Assembly (NCBI RefSeq): GCF_003992675.1
Contig: NZ_RZMZ01000004.1
Location: 193,501 to 257,500 of the forward strand
Length of the DNA stretch: 64,000 bases
Direction of reading: 5' to 3'
From: Flagellimonas marinaquae
GTDB taxonomy: Bacteria; Bacteroidota; Bacteroidia; Flavobacteriales; Flavobacteriaceae
Of this stretch, positions 1 through 7,642 are shown in pieces. Both the position numbers and the translations under genes were made by a program. The notes beneath the pieces were generated by a model. The model was not told the DNA's origin. It saw only the letters and a list, made by a program, of their open reading frames with translations, and did not search any database. Position 1 is the stretch's first letter, and every line of letters starts with the position of its first letter.

Positions 1-772
1 TCAGGAAACGGAAGATGGTGGTGCCATAGATCTGTTTGAAACCATATTTCAGTTTGTACTCGTTGGTCCCCATATGGAGGGCGAGGTCCTTGAGCGAGGG
101 AAGATCCTTGTCCAAATTGTTGAGGATCGTGTCATGGACCTCCCGGATCATTTGGATGTCCTCCGGGGTCAAGGTGACCTTATGCTCCTTGATGCCCTTG
201 GTCACTTTAAGCTTGTTTTTGGGCAGCCCCGTTTCAAAGGGTTCCCCTTTGGAAAAGAAAACGGAGTTCAACACGATTTTCTGACCGCTGCCATCCAAGG
301 CCTGGTAGACCGATATTTGACAATCCTTGGCCAGGAAAAGACCATCGTTCGTAATGAATTCCAGGAACAGTACCGTTTCCGATCGGTCCCGTTTCAAATG
401 TTTGGTCATCTTTTTTGACCAAGTCCTTTGGGAGTTTTCGGTCATGAGTTCGGTGATAGGCTTTCCGATAAGGTCTTTTGGCATACAGGACAACAGGGAG
501 CAGGTTCCGTTGGTGACCAATTCAATTTGACCTTTGGCGTCCAAGATCAGGGACAGTTGGATGATACATTGCGGAGTGTTGTGCGCATTGGCAAAACCTT
601 GGTGGATAAAGGCTGCCGCTATTTCCTCATTGACCATGTTCAGCATGACCACCAAAGAGGCGATATTGTCATTTTTATCGGAAGGCTCAAGGGAATAGAA
701 GAAGTTGCCCTTGGCCATTTCCAAAAGCATCTTTTGGATGCGTTTTACCCTAAAATCATCGGTGTTCGGCAT
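1..772 (-). CDS. AraC-family transcriptional regulator with PAS-like sensor region, partial (C-terminus beyond window)
   Basis: The reverse strand is open from an ATG at 772 to the window edge (257 codons, no stop), so the C-terminal end is missing. Residues about 70-150 look like a PAS-type sensory region. From about residue 210 an AraC-type helix-turn-helix begins: the helix SLKDLALHMGTNEYKLKYGF is typical of the first HTH of this family. The second HTH lies outside the window. The gene is 51 bp downstream of the DUF7793 gene on the same strand and diverges from the PLP/GNAT gene, with tandem repeats between them, so it probably regulates that locus. The family assignment is sound; ligand and targets are inference. 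Confidence 0.75.
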   Translation of the reverse strand, partial: MPNTDDFRVKRIQKMLLEMAKGNFFYSLEPSDKNDNIASLVVMLNMVNEEIAAAFIHQGFANAHNTPQCIIQLSLILDAKGQIELVTNGTCSLLSCMPKDLIGKPITELMTENSQRTWSKKMTKHLKRDRSETVLFLEFITNDGLFLAKDCQISVYQALDGSGQKIVLNSVFFSKGEPFETGLPKNKLKVTKGIKEHKVTLTPEDIQMIREVHDTILNNLDKDLPSLKDLALHMGTNEYKLKYGFKQIYGTTIFRFL

Positions 773-823
773 GGTTGTCGGTTTTTAAACAGTGGGACGT
801 TTGGATGGTCGGTGATTTCATAT

Positions 824-1198
824 TTAGCCATGTTTTTTTAAAAAGGCCAGGGCCTCGGATTTTTTGGTAAAGGACCGGGTGGGGATCGTTAGCGCATGGG
901 TGCCCAAGTATATGCTGCTGATCACATCCGTCACAGGGGGATCGATCAAAAATGCCAAGGCGGTTATCCATTGTGACCCTTCCAAGGCCAAATAGTCCCG
1001 TGCCGGCTTATTGACCCTCCGTACCTCACGGATGTCGCAGAGCACGGGCATTTCCCTTGCGTTTTGTAGCATCATCCGATCTTGGACAATGAGTTGGGCG
1101 GCCCTGAGGTCGATACATAGGTCTTTTTTATAAATGATGTGCATCAACGCTTCGGTCATCAGGTAAACAGCGTATTTGTTTTCATGTGATCTTCTCAT
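824..1198 (-). CDS. DUF7793 family protein (STAS/SEC14-like small domain)
   Basis: A protein of about 124 residues starting at the ATG at 1198. A longer frame starting at 1267 adds a basic N-terminal stretch not expected for the family. The order of segments (short strand, YKKDLCIDLRAAQLIV, then REMPVLCDIREVRRVN with a conserved DIR, then a C-terminal KKSEALAFLKKHG helix) resembles small Bacteroidota proteins now called DUF7793, whose fold recalls STAS or SEC14 domains. No biochemical role is known. It is followed by the AraC-type gene and probably shares its promoter, in the gap before the divergent PLP-enzyme gene. Family assignment is from memory of the pattern. Confidence 0.6.
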   Translation of the reverse strand: MRRSHENKYAVYLMTEALMHIIYKKDLCIDLRAAQLIVQDRMMLQNAREMPVLCDIREVRRVNKPARDYLALEGSQWITALAFLIDPPVTDVISSIYLGTHALTIPTRSFTKKSEALAFLKKHG

Positions 1199-1289
1199 GT
1201 GGCGAAAACTGGTAAAAACCCTGAATTTACAAAAATACTTTTTTCGGTATCGTAACATGGGGAACACTGTCCCAAATTAAAGGTATTTG

Positions 1290-1331
1290 ACTTGACTGAA
1301 ACGGAATAATACTTGATTGAAACGGAGTAAA
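1290..1331. promoter_or_regulatory. Tandem 21-bp direct repeat, probable AraC-type operator
   Basis: Two adjacent 21-bp units (1290-1310 and 1311-1331) share the core ACTTGAyTGAAACGGArTAA with only a few differences. The period equals two helical turns, as for AraC-family activators that bind direct repeats on one DNA face. The site lies in the 199-bp gap between the divergent DUF7793/AraC pair and the PLP/GNAT gene, 67 bp before the latter's start. The repeat is seen directly; its binding protein is inferred from position. Confidence 0.5.
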
Positions 1332-1397
1332 TGATTTGAGCATACCATTTAATCTGACAATTGCCATTACTTTTTAGGACAATTTAAACCAAACGAT

Positions 1398-3803
1398 ATG
1401 GCTAAGATCAAACACCACAATTTTTTGAACACCGTGCATGAAGTGTTCACCGATGCAAAACAGGCCGGGGTGCTGCACCTCTATGCCGGGGGAGAATCCT
1501 TTTCGGGCCGTACCATCCGGGTGGGCGGTAAGGATATGTTCCATTTTGGGACCACAGGCTATTTGGGGCTGGAACAGGATGTCCGATTAAAAGAGGCCGC
1601 CAAGGAGGCCATTGATAAATACGGGACCCAGTTTCCACTTTCCAAGTCCTATATCTCCAATCCGCTGTACGAAGCGCTGGAATCATCCATTGGGGAAATG
1701 TACGGACATCCCATTATCATTACCAAGAACAGCACCTTGGGCCATTTGGGGGTGATTCCCAGTGCCGTGGAAGATAGTGATGTCATTATTTTGGACCATC
1801 AGGTGCATTGGAGCGTCCAGAACGCGTCCAAGATGCTCAAGACACGGAGCGTGCCCATCGAAATGATACGGCACAACAATTTGGAGATGCTGGAGGACAA
1901 GATCAAGAAGTACCGGGATTCCAAGCGGCACATCTGGTATATGGCGGATGGGATCTACTCCATGTACGGGGACTATGCCCCGGTAAAGGAGCTGATGGAC
2001 CTGTCCGAAAAATATCCCCAATTGCATTTTTATTTTGATGATGTGCACGGGATGAGTTGGGTGGGGGAGAAGGGTACAGGTTATGTCTTGGACCAATTGG
2101 GGGAGTTGCCCGAGAATGTGCTCCTGTTCGGTACGCTGAGCAAGACCTTTGGGGCCAGCGGGGCCGTGTTGGCCTGTTCCAATACCGGGATGTATGACAA
2201 GATCAAAACCTTTGGGGGACCCTTGACCTTTTCGGCACAGTTGGAACCCGCTTCCGTGGCCGCTGCCATCGCTTCCGCCAAGATTCATCTGTCTGAGGAA
2301 ATCTATGAGCTGCAAGGGGAACTTCGGGAGCGTATCGATTATTTCAATGCTTGTTTGGGAGCTACGGAGCTTCCCTTGATAGACCGGAACGAATCCCCGG
2401 TATTTTACATAGGGACGGGAATGCCCAAAACGGGCTATAATTTTGTCAACCGCCTGATGGGGGAGGGTTTTTATGTAAATCTGGGCATCTTTCCAGCGGT
2501 TCCGGTCAAGAACACCGGGGTTAGGATCACCATCTCAAGACACAATGAAAAGGCCGAGATCAAAGGGCTGGCCGATGCCATGGCATACCATTTTCCCTTA
2601 GCCTTGGAAGAGACGGGGACGAACCCGGAAAGGGTGTTCCATGCCTTTACATTGGAACCCAAGACACGGGAGGAACGCAGACCATTGGGTGACCTTACTT
2701 TGGAGGCCAAGGAATCCATAAACCAGGTAGATGGGGAAGCATGGAACCGTTGTTTGGGCGGACAGGGTGTATATGATTGGACTGGAATGAAATTCCTGGA
2801 GTCCGTGTTCCAGGGCAATTCAAAAAAAGAACATAATTGGTTGTTCCGTTATGTGATCATAAGGGATGTCAATGGAAATCCGGTATTGATGACCTTTTTG
2901 ACCTTTTCCCTATGGAAGGACGATATGTTGGCCCCTTCCGAGCTGTCCCGATCCATTGAGGAGGAACGAAGGTCGGACCCCTATCATCTTTCGTCCATGA
3001 TACTTTCCATGGGCAGTTTGTTCACCGAAGGAGACCATGTGTATTGGGACAGCGCGCATCCATTGGGCGAACGGGCGATGAACAATTTTTTGGAGTTTAT
3101 GGAACAAGAGGAACGGAAGTTAGGGGCGAAAATGACCGTGCTTCGGGATTTTCCCAAGGAAAGCAATTGGAACAGTCATCTTTACGGACATGGCTTTCTC
3201 CGGGTGCAAATGCCCGATTCCTGTACCGTGGATCTAGAGGAAACACCTTCCATAGAACAGTATATCGAAGCACTATCGTCCAGAAACAGGAGGCATTTCA
3301 GGAAGGATATACAGCCCTATCTTGGCTTGGTCCGATGCACGGCAGTCCAAAAACTAACTGCTGTGCAATTGGTCCAGGCCAGAAAACTGTTCGGGGAAGT
3401 GCAGTCCAACAACTTGGGGCTCAATACCTATTCCTTCCCCGATGCGCTTTTTGATCGGATGAACGAGAACCCTTTATGGGAATTCATTGTGCTGTGCCCC
3501 ACTGATGAACCGGATAGGGTAGTGGGCGTTATGTTCTGTTACACCAATACAAATCAGGTGTACGTCCCCGCCTTTGTGGGGATGGATTATGGTGCCTTGG
3601 CGCAATACGCCATTTATCGTCAATTACTTTATCGTACCATTGAACGGGCCATAGCCCTTGGTATGCCAAAAGTTGATTTTGGAATGACCGCTGCCTTTGA
3701 AAAGCGGAAACTCGGTGCCATCATACAGGAAAAATATGCTTATATCCAAACCCGTGATAACTTTATCTTGGAACTCTTGGGGGTCATGGAGGGACAGCAA
3801 TAA
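1398..3803 (+). CDS. Bifunctional PLP-dependent alpha-oxoamine-synthase-like enzyme fused to a GNAT-type acyltransferase domain
   Basis: 801 residues. Residues 1-410 form a fold-type I PLP enzyme of the serine palmitoyltransferase/KBL/AONS group. FDDVHG (D214, D215, H217) supplies the cofactor-binding Asp and ring-stacking region, and GTLSKTFGASG carries the probable Schiff-base lysine K249. The family usually condenses an amino acid with an acyl-CoA and releases CO2. Residues about 430-795 form an acyltransferase region of GNAT type, ending in RAIALGMPKVDFGMTAAFEK. The fusion suggests synthesis and further acylation of an amino-lipid or aminoketone, but the substrate is unknown. The divergent AraC gene and tandem repeats suggest regulated expression. 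The rteC gene follows after 12 bp and is probably co-transcribed. Confidence 0.8.
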   Translation: MAKIKHHNFLNTVHEVFTDAKQAGVLHLYAGGESFSGRTIRVGGKDMFHFGTTGYLGLEQDVRLKEAAKEAIDKYGTQFPLSKSYISNPLYEALESSIGEMYGHPIIITKNSTLGHLGVIPSAVEDSDVIILDHQVHWSVQNASKMLKTRSVPIEMIRHNNLEMLEDKIKKYRDSKRHIWYMADGIYSMYGDYAPVKELMDLSEKYPQLHFYFDDVHGMSWVGEKGTGYVLDQLGELPENVLLFGTLSKTFGASGAVLACSNTGMYDKIKTFGGPLTFSAQLEPASVAAAIASAKIHLSEEIYELQGELRERIDYFNACLGATELPLIDRNESPVFYIGTGMPKTGYNFVNRLMGEGFYVNLGIFPAVPVKNTGVRITISRHNEKAEIKGLADAMAYHFPLALEETGTNPERVFHAFTLEPKTREERRPLGDLTLEAKESINQVDGEAWNRCLGGQGVYDWTGMKFLESVFQGNSKKEHNWLFRYVIIRDVNGNPVLMTFLTFSLWKDDMLAPSELSRSIEEERRSDPYHLSSMILSMGSLFTEGDHVYWDSAHPLGERAMNNFLEFMEQEERKLGAKMTVLRDFPKESNWNSHLYGHGFLRVQMPDSCTVDLEETPSIEQYIEALSSRNRRHFRKDIQPYLGLVRCTAVQKLTAVQLVQARKLFGEVQSNNLGLNTYSFPDALFDRMNENPLWEFIVLCPTDEPDRVVGVMFCYTNTNQVYVPAFVGMDYGALAQYAIYRQLLYRTIERAIALGMPKVDFGMTAAFEKRKLGAIIQEKYAYIQTRDNFILELLGVMEGQQ

Positions 3804-3815
3804 TGGAGCGGTGCC

Positions 3816-4655
3816 ATGAAATACCAAAAGCTGCTATCGGAATTTGAGGGCCAGTTGGAGGCCTTGGAAAGCGGGAACGGTGATATCCTTTACAAAGCGG
3901 AGAAGGGCATCGTACTGGTGGAGAAGTGCATCCATAAACTGCAAAAGCAGATTGTGGGCAAGGACTTTGAGACACAGGCGGATGAGATCTATTTCTTCAA
4001 GCATGTCAAGCCACAGATCTTTAGCAAGCTCATCTATTACATCCGCCTCTTCAGTATAGAGAGCAAACGCCCGCGGGGAAAGGATGTGGCCCAGGTCAAA
4101 TATCTGCAGCAACAGATCGATAAGCTGCAGACCTTCTTCAACGACAACCTGGAATTCTATAACTATTACCGGCGTGGGGCCATGTCCATGGACGAGCAGT
4201 ATTTTGTCCGGGGCAACCGGGACCTGCGCATGCCCCTGGAATCCTTCCACTTTTTGATCGATGACCAGTTCTCCACCTGTCAGGACGGCACGGTGGCCAC
4301 CATTATGGCCTATGACATGCTCATCGTGTACCTGAGAAAGGAAGTGGACGATCTGAACAACAATATGGAACCTACAAAGAACACACCTATGGAAAAACCA
4401 TCAAAATTATTTTGGACCGGCAGCAAGACGGACCTGATCGAGCTCCTCTATGCCCTTCACACCAGTAAATACATCAATGGTGGGACCGTTGACATCAAGG
4501 AACTGGCCTCCCATTTCGAATACTTTTACAATGTGGATCTGGGCAATTACTACCACACCTTTATCGATATCCGTTCCCGCAAGAGCAGTAGGACACGGTT
4601 CTTGGAACGGCTCATCGAGATGCTCAACCAGCGGATGGAATCCCTGGAAGAATAG
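3816..4655 (+). CDS. rteC: RteC-family regulator of conjugative-element excision
   Basis: 279 residues, mostly helical, without signal peptide or membrane segments. The N-terminal half (VEKCIHKLQKQI, YYIRLFSIESKRP) and the C-terminal winged-helix part (FWTGSKTDLIELLYALHTSKYINGG, then LGNYYHTFIDIRSRKSSRTRFLERLIEML) match RteC proteins. In CTnDOT of Bacteroides, RteC activates the excision genes by binding an inverted repeat. Here the gene sits immediately upstream of an excisionase-like HTH gene, as in such elements. It begins 12 bp after the PLP/GNAT gene and ends before a hairpin terminator. That linkage to a metabolic fusion gene is the odd feature. Confidence 0.85.
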   Translation: MKYQKLLSEFEGQLEALESGNGDILYKAEKGIVLVEKCIHKLQKQIVGKDFETQADEIYFFKHVKPQIFSKLIYYIRLFSIESKRPRGKDVAQVKYLQQQIDKLQTFFNDNLEFYNYYRRGAMSMDEQYFVRGNRDLRMPLESFHFLIDDQFSTCQDGTVATIMAYDMLIVYLRKEVDDLNNNMEPTKNTPMEKPSKLFWTGSKTDLIELLYALHTSKYINGGTVDIKELASHFEYFYNVDLGNYYHTFIDIRSRKSSRTRFLERLIEMLNQRMESLEE

Positions 4656-4666
4656 CTCCCGAACTT

Positions 4667-4692
4667 TTCCCAAGTTGGTACCAACTTGGGAA
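4667..4692. repeat. 26-bp perfect palindrome, copy 1
   Basis: The half-site TTCCCAAGTTGGT is followed directly by its exact reverse complement. It starts 12 bp after the rteC stop. An identical copy lies 138 bp downstream (4805-4830) before the excisionase-like gene. Dyads this long and perfect usually bind a dimeric protein; RteC and the neighbouring HTH protein are candidates. It could also extrude as a cruciform. Confidence 0.75.
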
Positions 4693-4703
4693 TTTTGGTT
4701 TTC

Positions 4704-4726
4704 GGGGGGGTTGGCACCCCTTTTTT
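4704..4726 (+). terminator. Intrinsic terminator after rteC
   Basis: Stem GGGGT (4707-4711), loop TGGC, stem ACCCC (4716-4720), then six T residues. It lies between the two palindrome copies and would end the PLP/GNAT-rteC transcript. The stem is short, so termination may be partial. Confidence 0.5.
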
Positions 4727-4804
4727 CCAATTTTCAGGCTTTTTTGGACGTCCCAAAAATCCAAATGGCCCTAAAACGATGCAAATTATAGGATAAAAAA
4801 ATCG

Positions 4805-4830
4805 TTCCCAAGTTGGTACCAACTTGGGAA
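4805..4830. repeat. 26-bp perfect palindrome, copy 2
   Basis: Identical over all 26 bp to the palindrome at 4667-4692, while the flanking bases differ. It lies 109 bp upstream of the excisionase-like gene start, a plausible position for an activator or repressor site controlling that gene. In CTnDOT, RteC acts through an inverted repeat upstream of the excision operon; equating the two is inference. Confidence 0.75.
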
Positions 4831-4939
4831 GTTTTTCCAAAAATCTTCTTCAGTTTTGCCCTGAAAGTCAAATCAACGGAAGGGCCATCAAATGAAATGA
4901 GAGTAATGCGGTGGTCCTTCTTTTTAAAACTCAGAAATT

Positions 4940-5218
4940 ATGGGAGCGACCATTATTACCTCGGAAGACCTGATGGAGTTCAAAGTGGAACTTTTGGAGG
5001 ACATCAAGGAACTATTGCAAAACCACAATGGCACTACGGCCAAGAAATGGCTCAAATCTAATGAAGTGCGGGAACTTCTGGGTATTTCCCCGGGAACCCT
5101 ACAGAATTTGCGTATCAATGGCACATTGCCTTATACCAAAATAGGAGGGGTGCTCTATTACGATCAGCGGGAGATCATGGAAGTGTTGGAGCGGAACAAG
5201 GTCAACAAGAACTTCTAG
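4940..5218 (+). CDS. Helix-turn-helix excisionase-like DNA-binding protein
   Basis: 92 residues. The C-terminal two thirds is an HTH_17/MerR-type winged helix (WLKSNEVRELLGISPGTLQN, then LPYTKIGGVLYYDQREIMEVL), the pattern of Bacteroidota mobile-element excision and accessory proteins. The N-terminal 30 residues form a short helix (FKVELLEDIKELLQ) that could dimerise. It follows rteC and two long palindromes and precedes replication-type genes 4 bp away, so it is probably the first gene of an element-control operon. Confidence 0.75.
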   Translation: MGATIITSEDLMEFKVELLEDIKELLQNHNGTTAKKWLKSNEVRELLGISPGTLQNLRINGTLPYTKIGGVLYYDQREIMEVLERNKVNKNF

Positions 5219-5222
5219 GGGT

Positions 5223-5762
5223 TTGGAGGACATCAACTATATCAAACACCTGAACGGTGTCTTTGACCAATTTGCAAAGGACAACCGTTTGAACCCGACC
5301 CATATCAGTCTGTACGTAGCCCTTTTTCAGCTTTGGAACCATAATTTTTTTAGGGAGGAATTCCATATCAACAGGGAAGAGGTCATGGACTTTTCAAAAA
5401 TAGGTTCCAAGTCCACTTACCATAAATGCATCAAGCAGTTGAGCCATTGGAACTATTTGCTATATATCCCTTCCCATAACCCTTTTAAGGGAAGCCGTAT
5501 CAAGATGTTCGATTTTGGGACAAGTGATGGACAAGCTGTGTACCGAAGCCGTACCAAAATCGGGACAAGCAGTGGACAAGCACTGGTACCTATAATAAAA
5601 CATATACAAACTAGGACAAATCATAAAAACAATAACAAACCGGAAAATTTAAAAAAAATGATTCCGTTGGATTTTGAAAACGACAACAAACCTAACGGGC
5701 TTGGCCAAAATCGGGACAACCTAAAAACCACCTCGGACAAGGATTACGGGGAACCACTATGA
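5223..5762 (+). CDS. Mobile-element winged-helix protein, probable replication or regulatory protein
   Basis: 179 residues, read from a TTG start 4 bp after the previous stop. AGGGG lies just upstream and no earlier ATG is in frame. The N-terminal ~95 residues (RLNPTHISLYVALFQLWN, SKIGSKSTYHKCIKQL, SHNPFKGSRIKMFDF) are a winged-helix domain of the kind found in replication-organiser proteins of Bacteroidota conjugative elements and phages. The C-terminal half is low-complexity, polar and rich in N, K and D, with two related segments (GTSDGQAV and GTSSGQAL). The stop overlaps the DnaC-like gene by 4 bp, giving a loader-adaptor pair. Exact function is not known. Confidence 0.65.
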   Translation: MEDINYIKHLNGVFDQFAKDNRLNPTHISLYVALFQLWNHNFFREEFHINREEVMDFSKIGSKSTYHKCIKQLSHWNYLLYIPSHNPFKGSRIKMFDFGTSDGQAVYRSRTKIGTSSGQALVPIIKHIQTRTNHKNNNKPENLKKMIPLDFENDNKPNGLGQNRDNLKTTSDKDYGEPL

Positions 5763-6421
5763 AACTGGACCATCCACATATCATCACGGAGGGCAACCTG
5801 ACCTACCGCTTGGGAGAACTGAGCGGCAACAGCATCCTTTATGATTTTGACAAGATGCTCATCTATCTGGAGGCCAAGGGCAAGCTGATGTTCGGGGAGC
5901 GGTTCAGGATCTACAAGGAAGACCGCGGGATATTGCTGAAACTCTGCAACTATATCATCAAGGACTATGACAGCTGCAAAAAGGACGGCATCGACCCCAA
6001 CAAGGGCCTGTTGCTGTCCGGGCCCGTGGGCTGTGGCAAGACCAGTCTGATGCGGCTATTGAAATTCCTGGTGCCTTACCAAAAACCGTATTCTGTCATT
6101 CCCAGCCGAAATATCGTGTTCGGCTTCAACCACATTGGTTTCAAGGTTATTGAGGACTACGGCAATGGGCAGTACTTTTGTTTTGATGACCTTGGGGTGG
6201 AACCTACGGGAAGGCATTATGGAAAGGATTGCAATGTAATGGGGGAGATCCTGTTGTCGCGCTACGAGCTTTTTGTCAACCGGCAGATCAAGACCCATTG
6301 CACCACCAATCTCAATGCCCGGGAACTGGAGGAACGTTATGGCAAGCGGGTAAGGAGCCGCATGCGGCAGATGTTCAATTTGGTGGCCTTTGAAAAGAAC
6401 AGCAAGGACAAGCGCAAATAA
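5759..6421 (+). CDS. DnaC/IstB-like P-loop ATPase (helicase-loader type)
   Basis: 220 residues. Walker A GPVGCGKTS has K94, Walker B is FCFDDLG (D143, D144), and THCTTNLNARELEERYG plus RVRSRM supply the sensor/arginine-finger region. These are the marks of AAA+ helicase loaders. The ATG overlaps the preceding stop (ATGA), so translation is probably coupled. In mobile elements such proteins recruit the host replicative helicase for intracellular replication or for second-strand synthesis after transfer. No DnaC N-terminal helicase-binding motif can be confirmed by eye. Confidence 0.8.
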   Translation: MKLDHPHIITEGNLTYRLGELSGNSILYDFDKMLIYLEAKGKLMFGERFRIYKEDRGILLKLCNYIIKDYDSCKKDGIDPNKGLLLSGPVGCGKTSLMRLLKFLVPYQKPYSVIPSRNIVFGFNHIGFKVIEDYGNGQYFCFDDLGVEPTGRHYGKDCNVMGEILLSRYELFVNRQIKTHCTTNLNARELEERYGKRVRSRMRQMFNLVAFEKNSKDKRK

Positions 6422-6423
6422 CT

Positions 6424-6495
6424 TCATTGTCGTTTGAGCACCATTCCCAATAGTTTTCCGATGATCTTGATGATTTCCATTAAAAATGCTTTCAT
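6424..6495 (-). CDS. 23-residue amphipathic cationic peptide coupled to the amidase gene
   Basis: The ATG overlaps the amidase stop codon (ATGA), the classic sign of translational coupling. The peptide reads MKAFLMEIIKIIGKLLGMVL followed by a basic tail KRQ. Drawn as a helix it has an I/L/M face with lysines on the other side, like small membrane-active or membrane-anchoring peptides. It is too short for routine gene calling. Chance cannot be excluded, but the overlap and composition argue for a real product. Confidence 0.35.
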   Translation of the reverse strand: MKAFLMEIIKIIGKLLGMVLKRQ

Positions 6496-7187
6496 AGTTC
6501 CAGGTTTTTAAAATTGTCAATGCCCAATAGGATGGCCAAGGCGATGGCTTTGATGTTCTTGCCCTTTAATAGATAGCCTGATTCATCCTGGTGGGACAGA
6601 AAGGCCATTTCAGCCAAAACAGACGCGCAAGTGGTAACTTCCCGCAGCACTTGAAAGTTGGCAGATTCAATGCTCCGTTGTTCGATGCCAAGGTTCCGTA
6701 CCACTTCATCCAGGATCAATGATCCCAATAGAATACTTTCCCTAGAATATTGTCCGGACCTATTATGGACAAAAACCTCCATACCATTTGCTTCCGAGTT
6801 TTCCGCATGGTTGCAATGCAGCGACACAAACATATCGGCATGCAAGGCTTTTGCCAATCTGGAGCGATTTCCAAGGGATATCAAGGTATCGGTGTACCGT
6901 GTGAGATAGATATCGTATTTGCCATCCAAAAAGGTATGGTTCCATCGAACGATTTCCCTGGCCACGCTTAAGGCCACATCCTTTTCCCTAACTCCATATA
7001 TCCCAATGGTGCCGGAATCCACCCCACCATGTCCGGGGTCAATGACCAGAATTTCTTTACGGGGCATTTGCTGACCAAAAAGCGGATAGAAATTGCACAT
7101 CAAAAGGACAAAAACTTGAACTGAGCGAAGTCGAAGTTTGACGTTTTTGAAGCATTTGCAGACCCAGGGTTTTAAGGTTATCAACAT
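6492..7187 (-). CDS. N-acetylmuramoyl-L-alanine amidase (Amidase_3 type), conjugation-associated
   Basis: About 231 residues from the ATG at 7187. A longer frame from 7241 is possible but lacks a typical signal peptide. A hydrophobic export segment (VQVFVLLMCNFYPLFGQ) is followed by Amidase_3 motifs: VIDPGHGGVDSG with zinc His, the REKDVALSVAREI helix, FVSLHCNHA with the second zinc His, and ASVLAEMAFLSHQDE with the catalytic Glu. The enzyme cleaves the amide between MurNAc and the stem peptide in the periplasm. Its place divergent from the tra operon suggests it opens the wall for the transfer apparatus. The coupled 23-residue ORF at its 3' end is unusual. Confidence 0.85.
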   Translation of the reverse strand: MLITLKPWVCKCFKNVKLRLRSVQVFVLLMCNFYPLFGQQMPRKEILVIDPGHGGVDSGTIGIYGVREKDVALSVAREIVRWNHTFLDGKYDIYLTRYTDTLISLGNRSRLAKALHADMFVSLHCNHAENSEANGMEVFVHNRSGQYSRESILLGSLILDEVVRNLGIEQRSIESANFQVLREVTTCASVLAEMAFLSHQDESGYLLKGKNIKAIALAILLGIDNFKNLEL

Positions 7188-7316
7188 AGCATTCCGCTTT
7201 TTACATAGATTTTGATGCCAATCCGCAGCAATAAAAACCAAATCATAACAATGAATATGTTATTCACAAATATCTGGTATACAACTATTTATGTGTCAAT
7301 ATACAGTAATTTTCGA

Positions 7317-7355
7317 ATATCAAAACCAAACGAATTTTTAAACACTTTTTGATAT
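7317..7355 (+). promoter_or_regulatory. Inverted repeat overlapping the traE start codon
   Basis: The arms ATATCAAAA (7317-7325) and TTTTGATAT (7347-7355) are exact reverse complements separated by 21 nt. The downstream arm covers the first two bases of the traE ATG. In RNA this could mask the start, or as DNA it could be an operator. The arms are A+T-rich and the stem would be weak. Confidence 0.3.
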
Positions 7356-7641
7356 GAAAAAAGCACTGTACTTCACTCTGTTATCACTATTAATTTCCAA
7401 TACAGTTTTTGCCCAGATTGGTGGCATCGAGGATTCGGTCAACGATATTTCCGATACCATTCGGGCGATATTCCCCATTATCCTCGGAGTCATCTTTTTG
7501 GTGGGCTTTTTGTTCAATGCCGGTCATTTCTTTGGGGAGAACTCCGATTTGAAAAAAGGGATTACCCGGGTACTGGTCTTTGTGCTGATCGCTGGGGCCG
7601 TGGTGGGCATCTTCACCTATCTCATCGGAATAGTGGTCTAG
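7354..7641 (+). CDS. traE: Conjugative transfer protein TraE (DUF4134, VirB2/pilin-like)
   Basis: 95 residues. A clear signal peptide (LYFTLLSLLISNTVFAQ, cleavage after FAQ or before it) is followed by two hydrophobic segments (IRAIFPIILGVIFLVGFLFN and VLVFVLIAGAVVGIFTYLIG) separated by a polar loop. This is the layout of VirB2-type major pilin or channel subunits in Bacteroidota conjugative elements. It is the first gene of the tra operon, 1 bp before traF. Confidence 0.8.
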   Translation: MKKALYFTLLSLLISNTVFAQIGGIEDSVNDISDTIRAIFPIILGVIFLVGFLFNAGHFFGENSDLKKGITRVLVFVLIAGAVVGIFTYLIGIVV

Positions 7642-7642
7642 G

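Noticed and set aside
74..841. Forward-strand frames of 114 and 137 codons at the left edge
   Set aside because: They are shadows of the reverse-strand AraC-type gene, which is open to the window edge and gives a recognisable PAS-like and HTH protein.
1683..2315. 210-codon reverse frame inside the PLP/GNAT gene
   Set aside because: It lies wholly opposite the well-supported PLP domain and its product shows no domain features.
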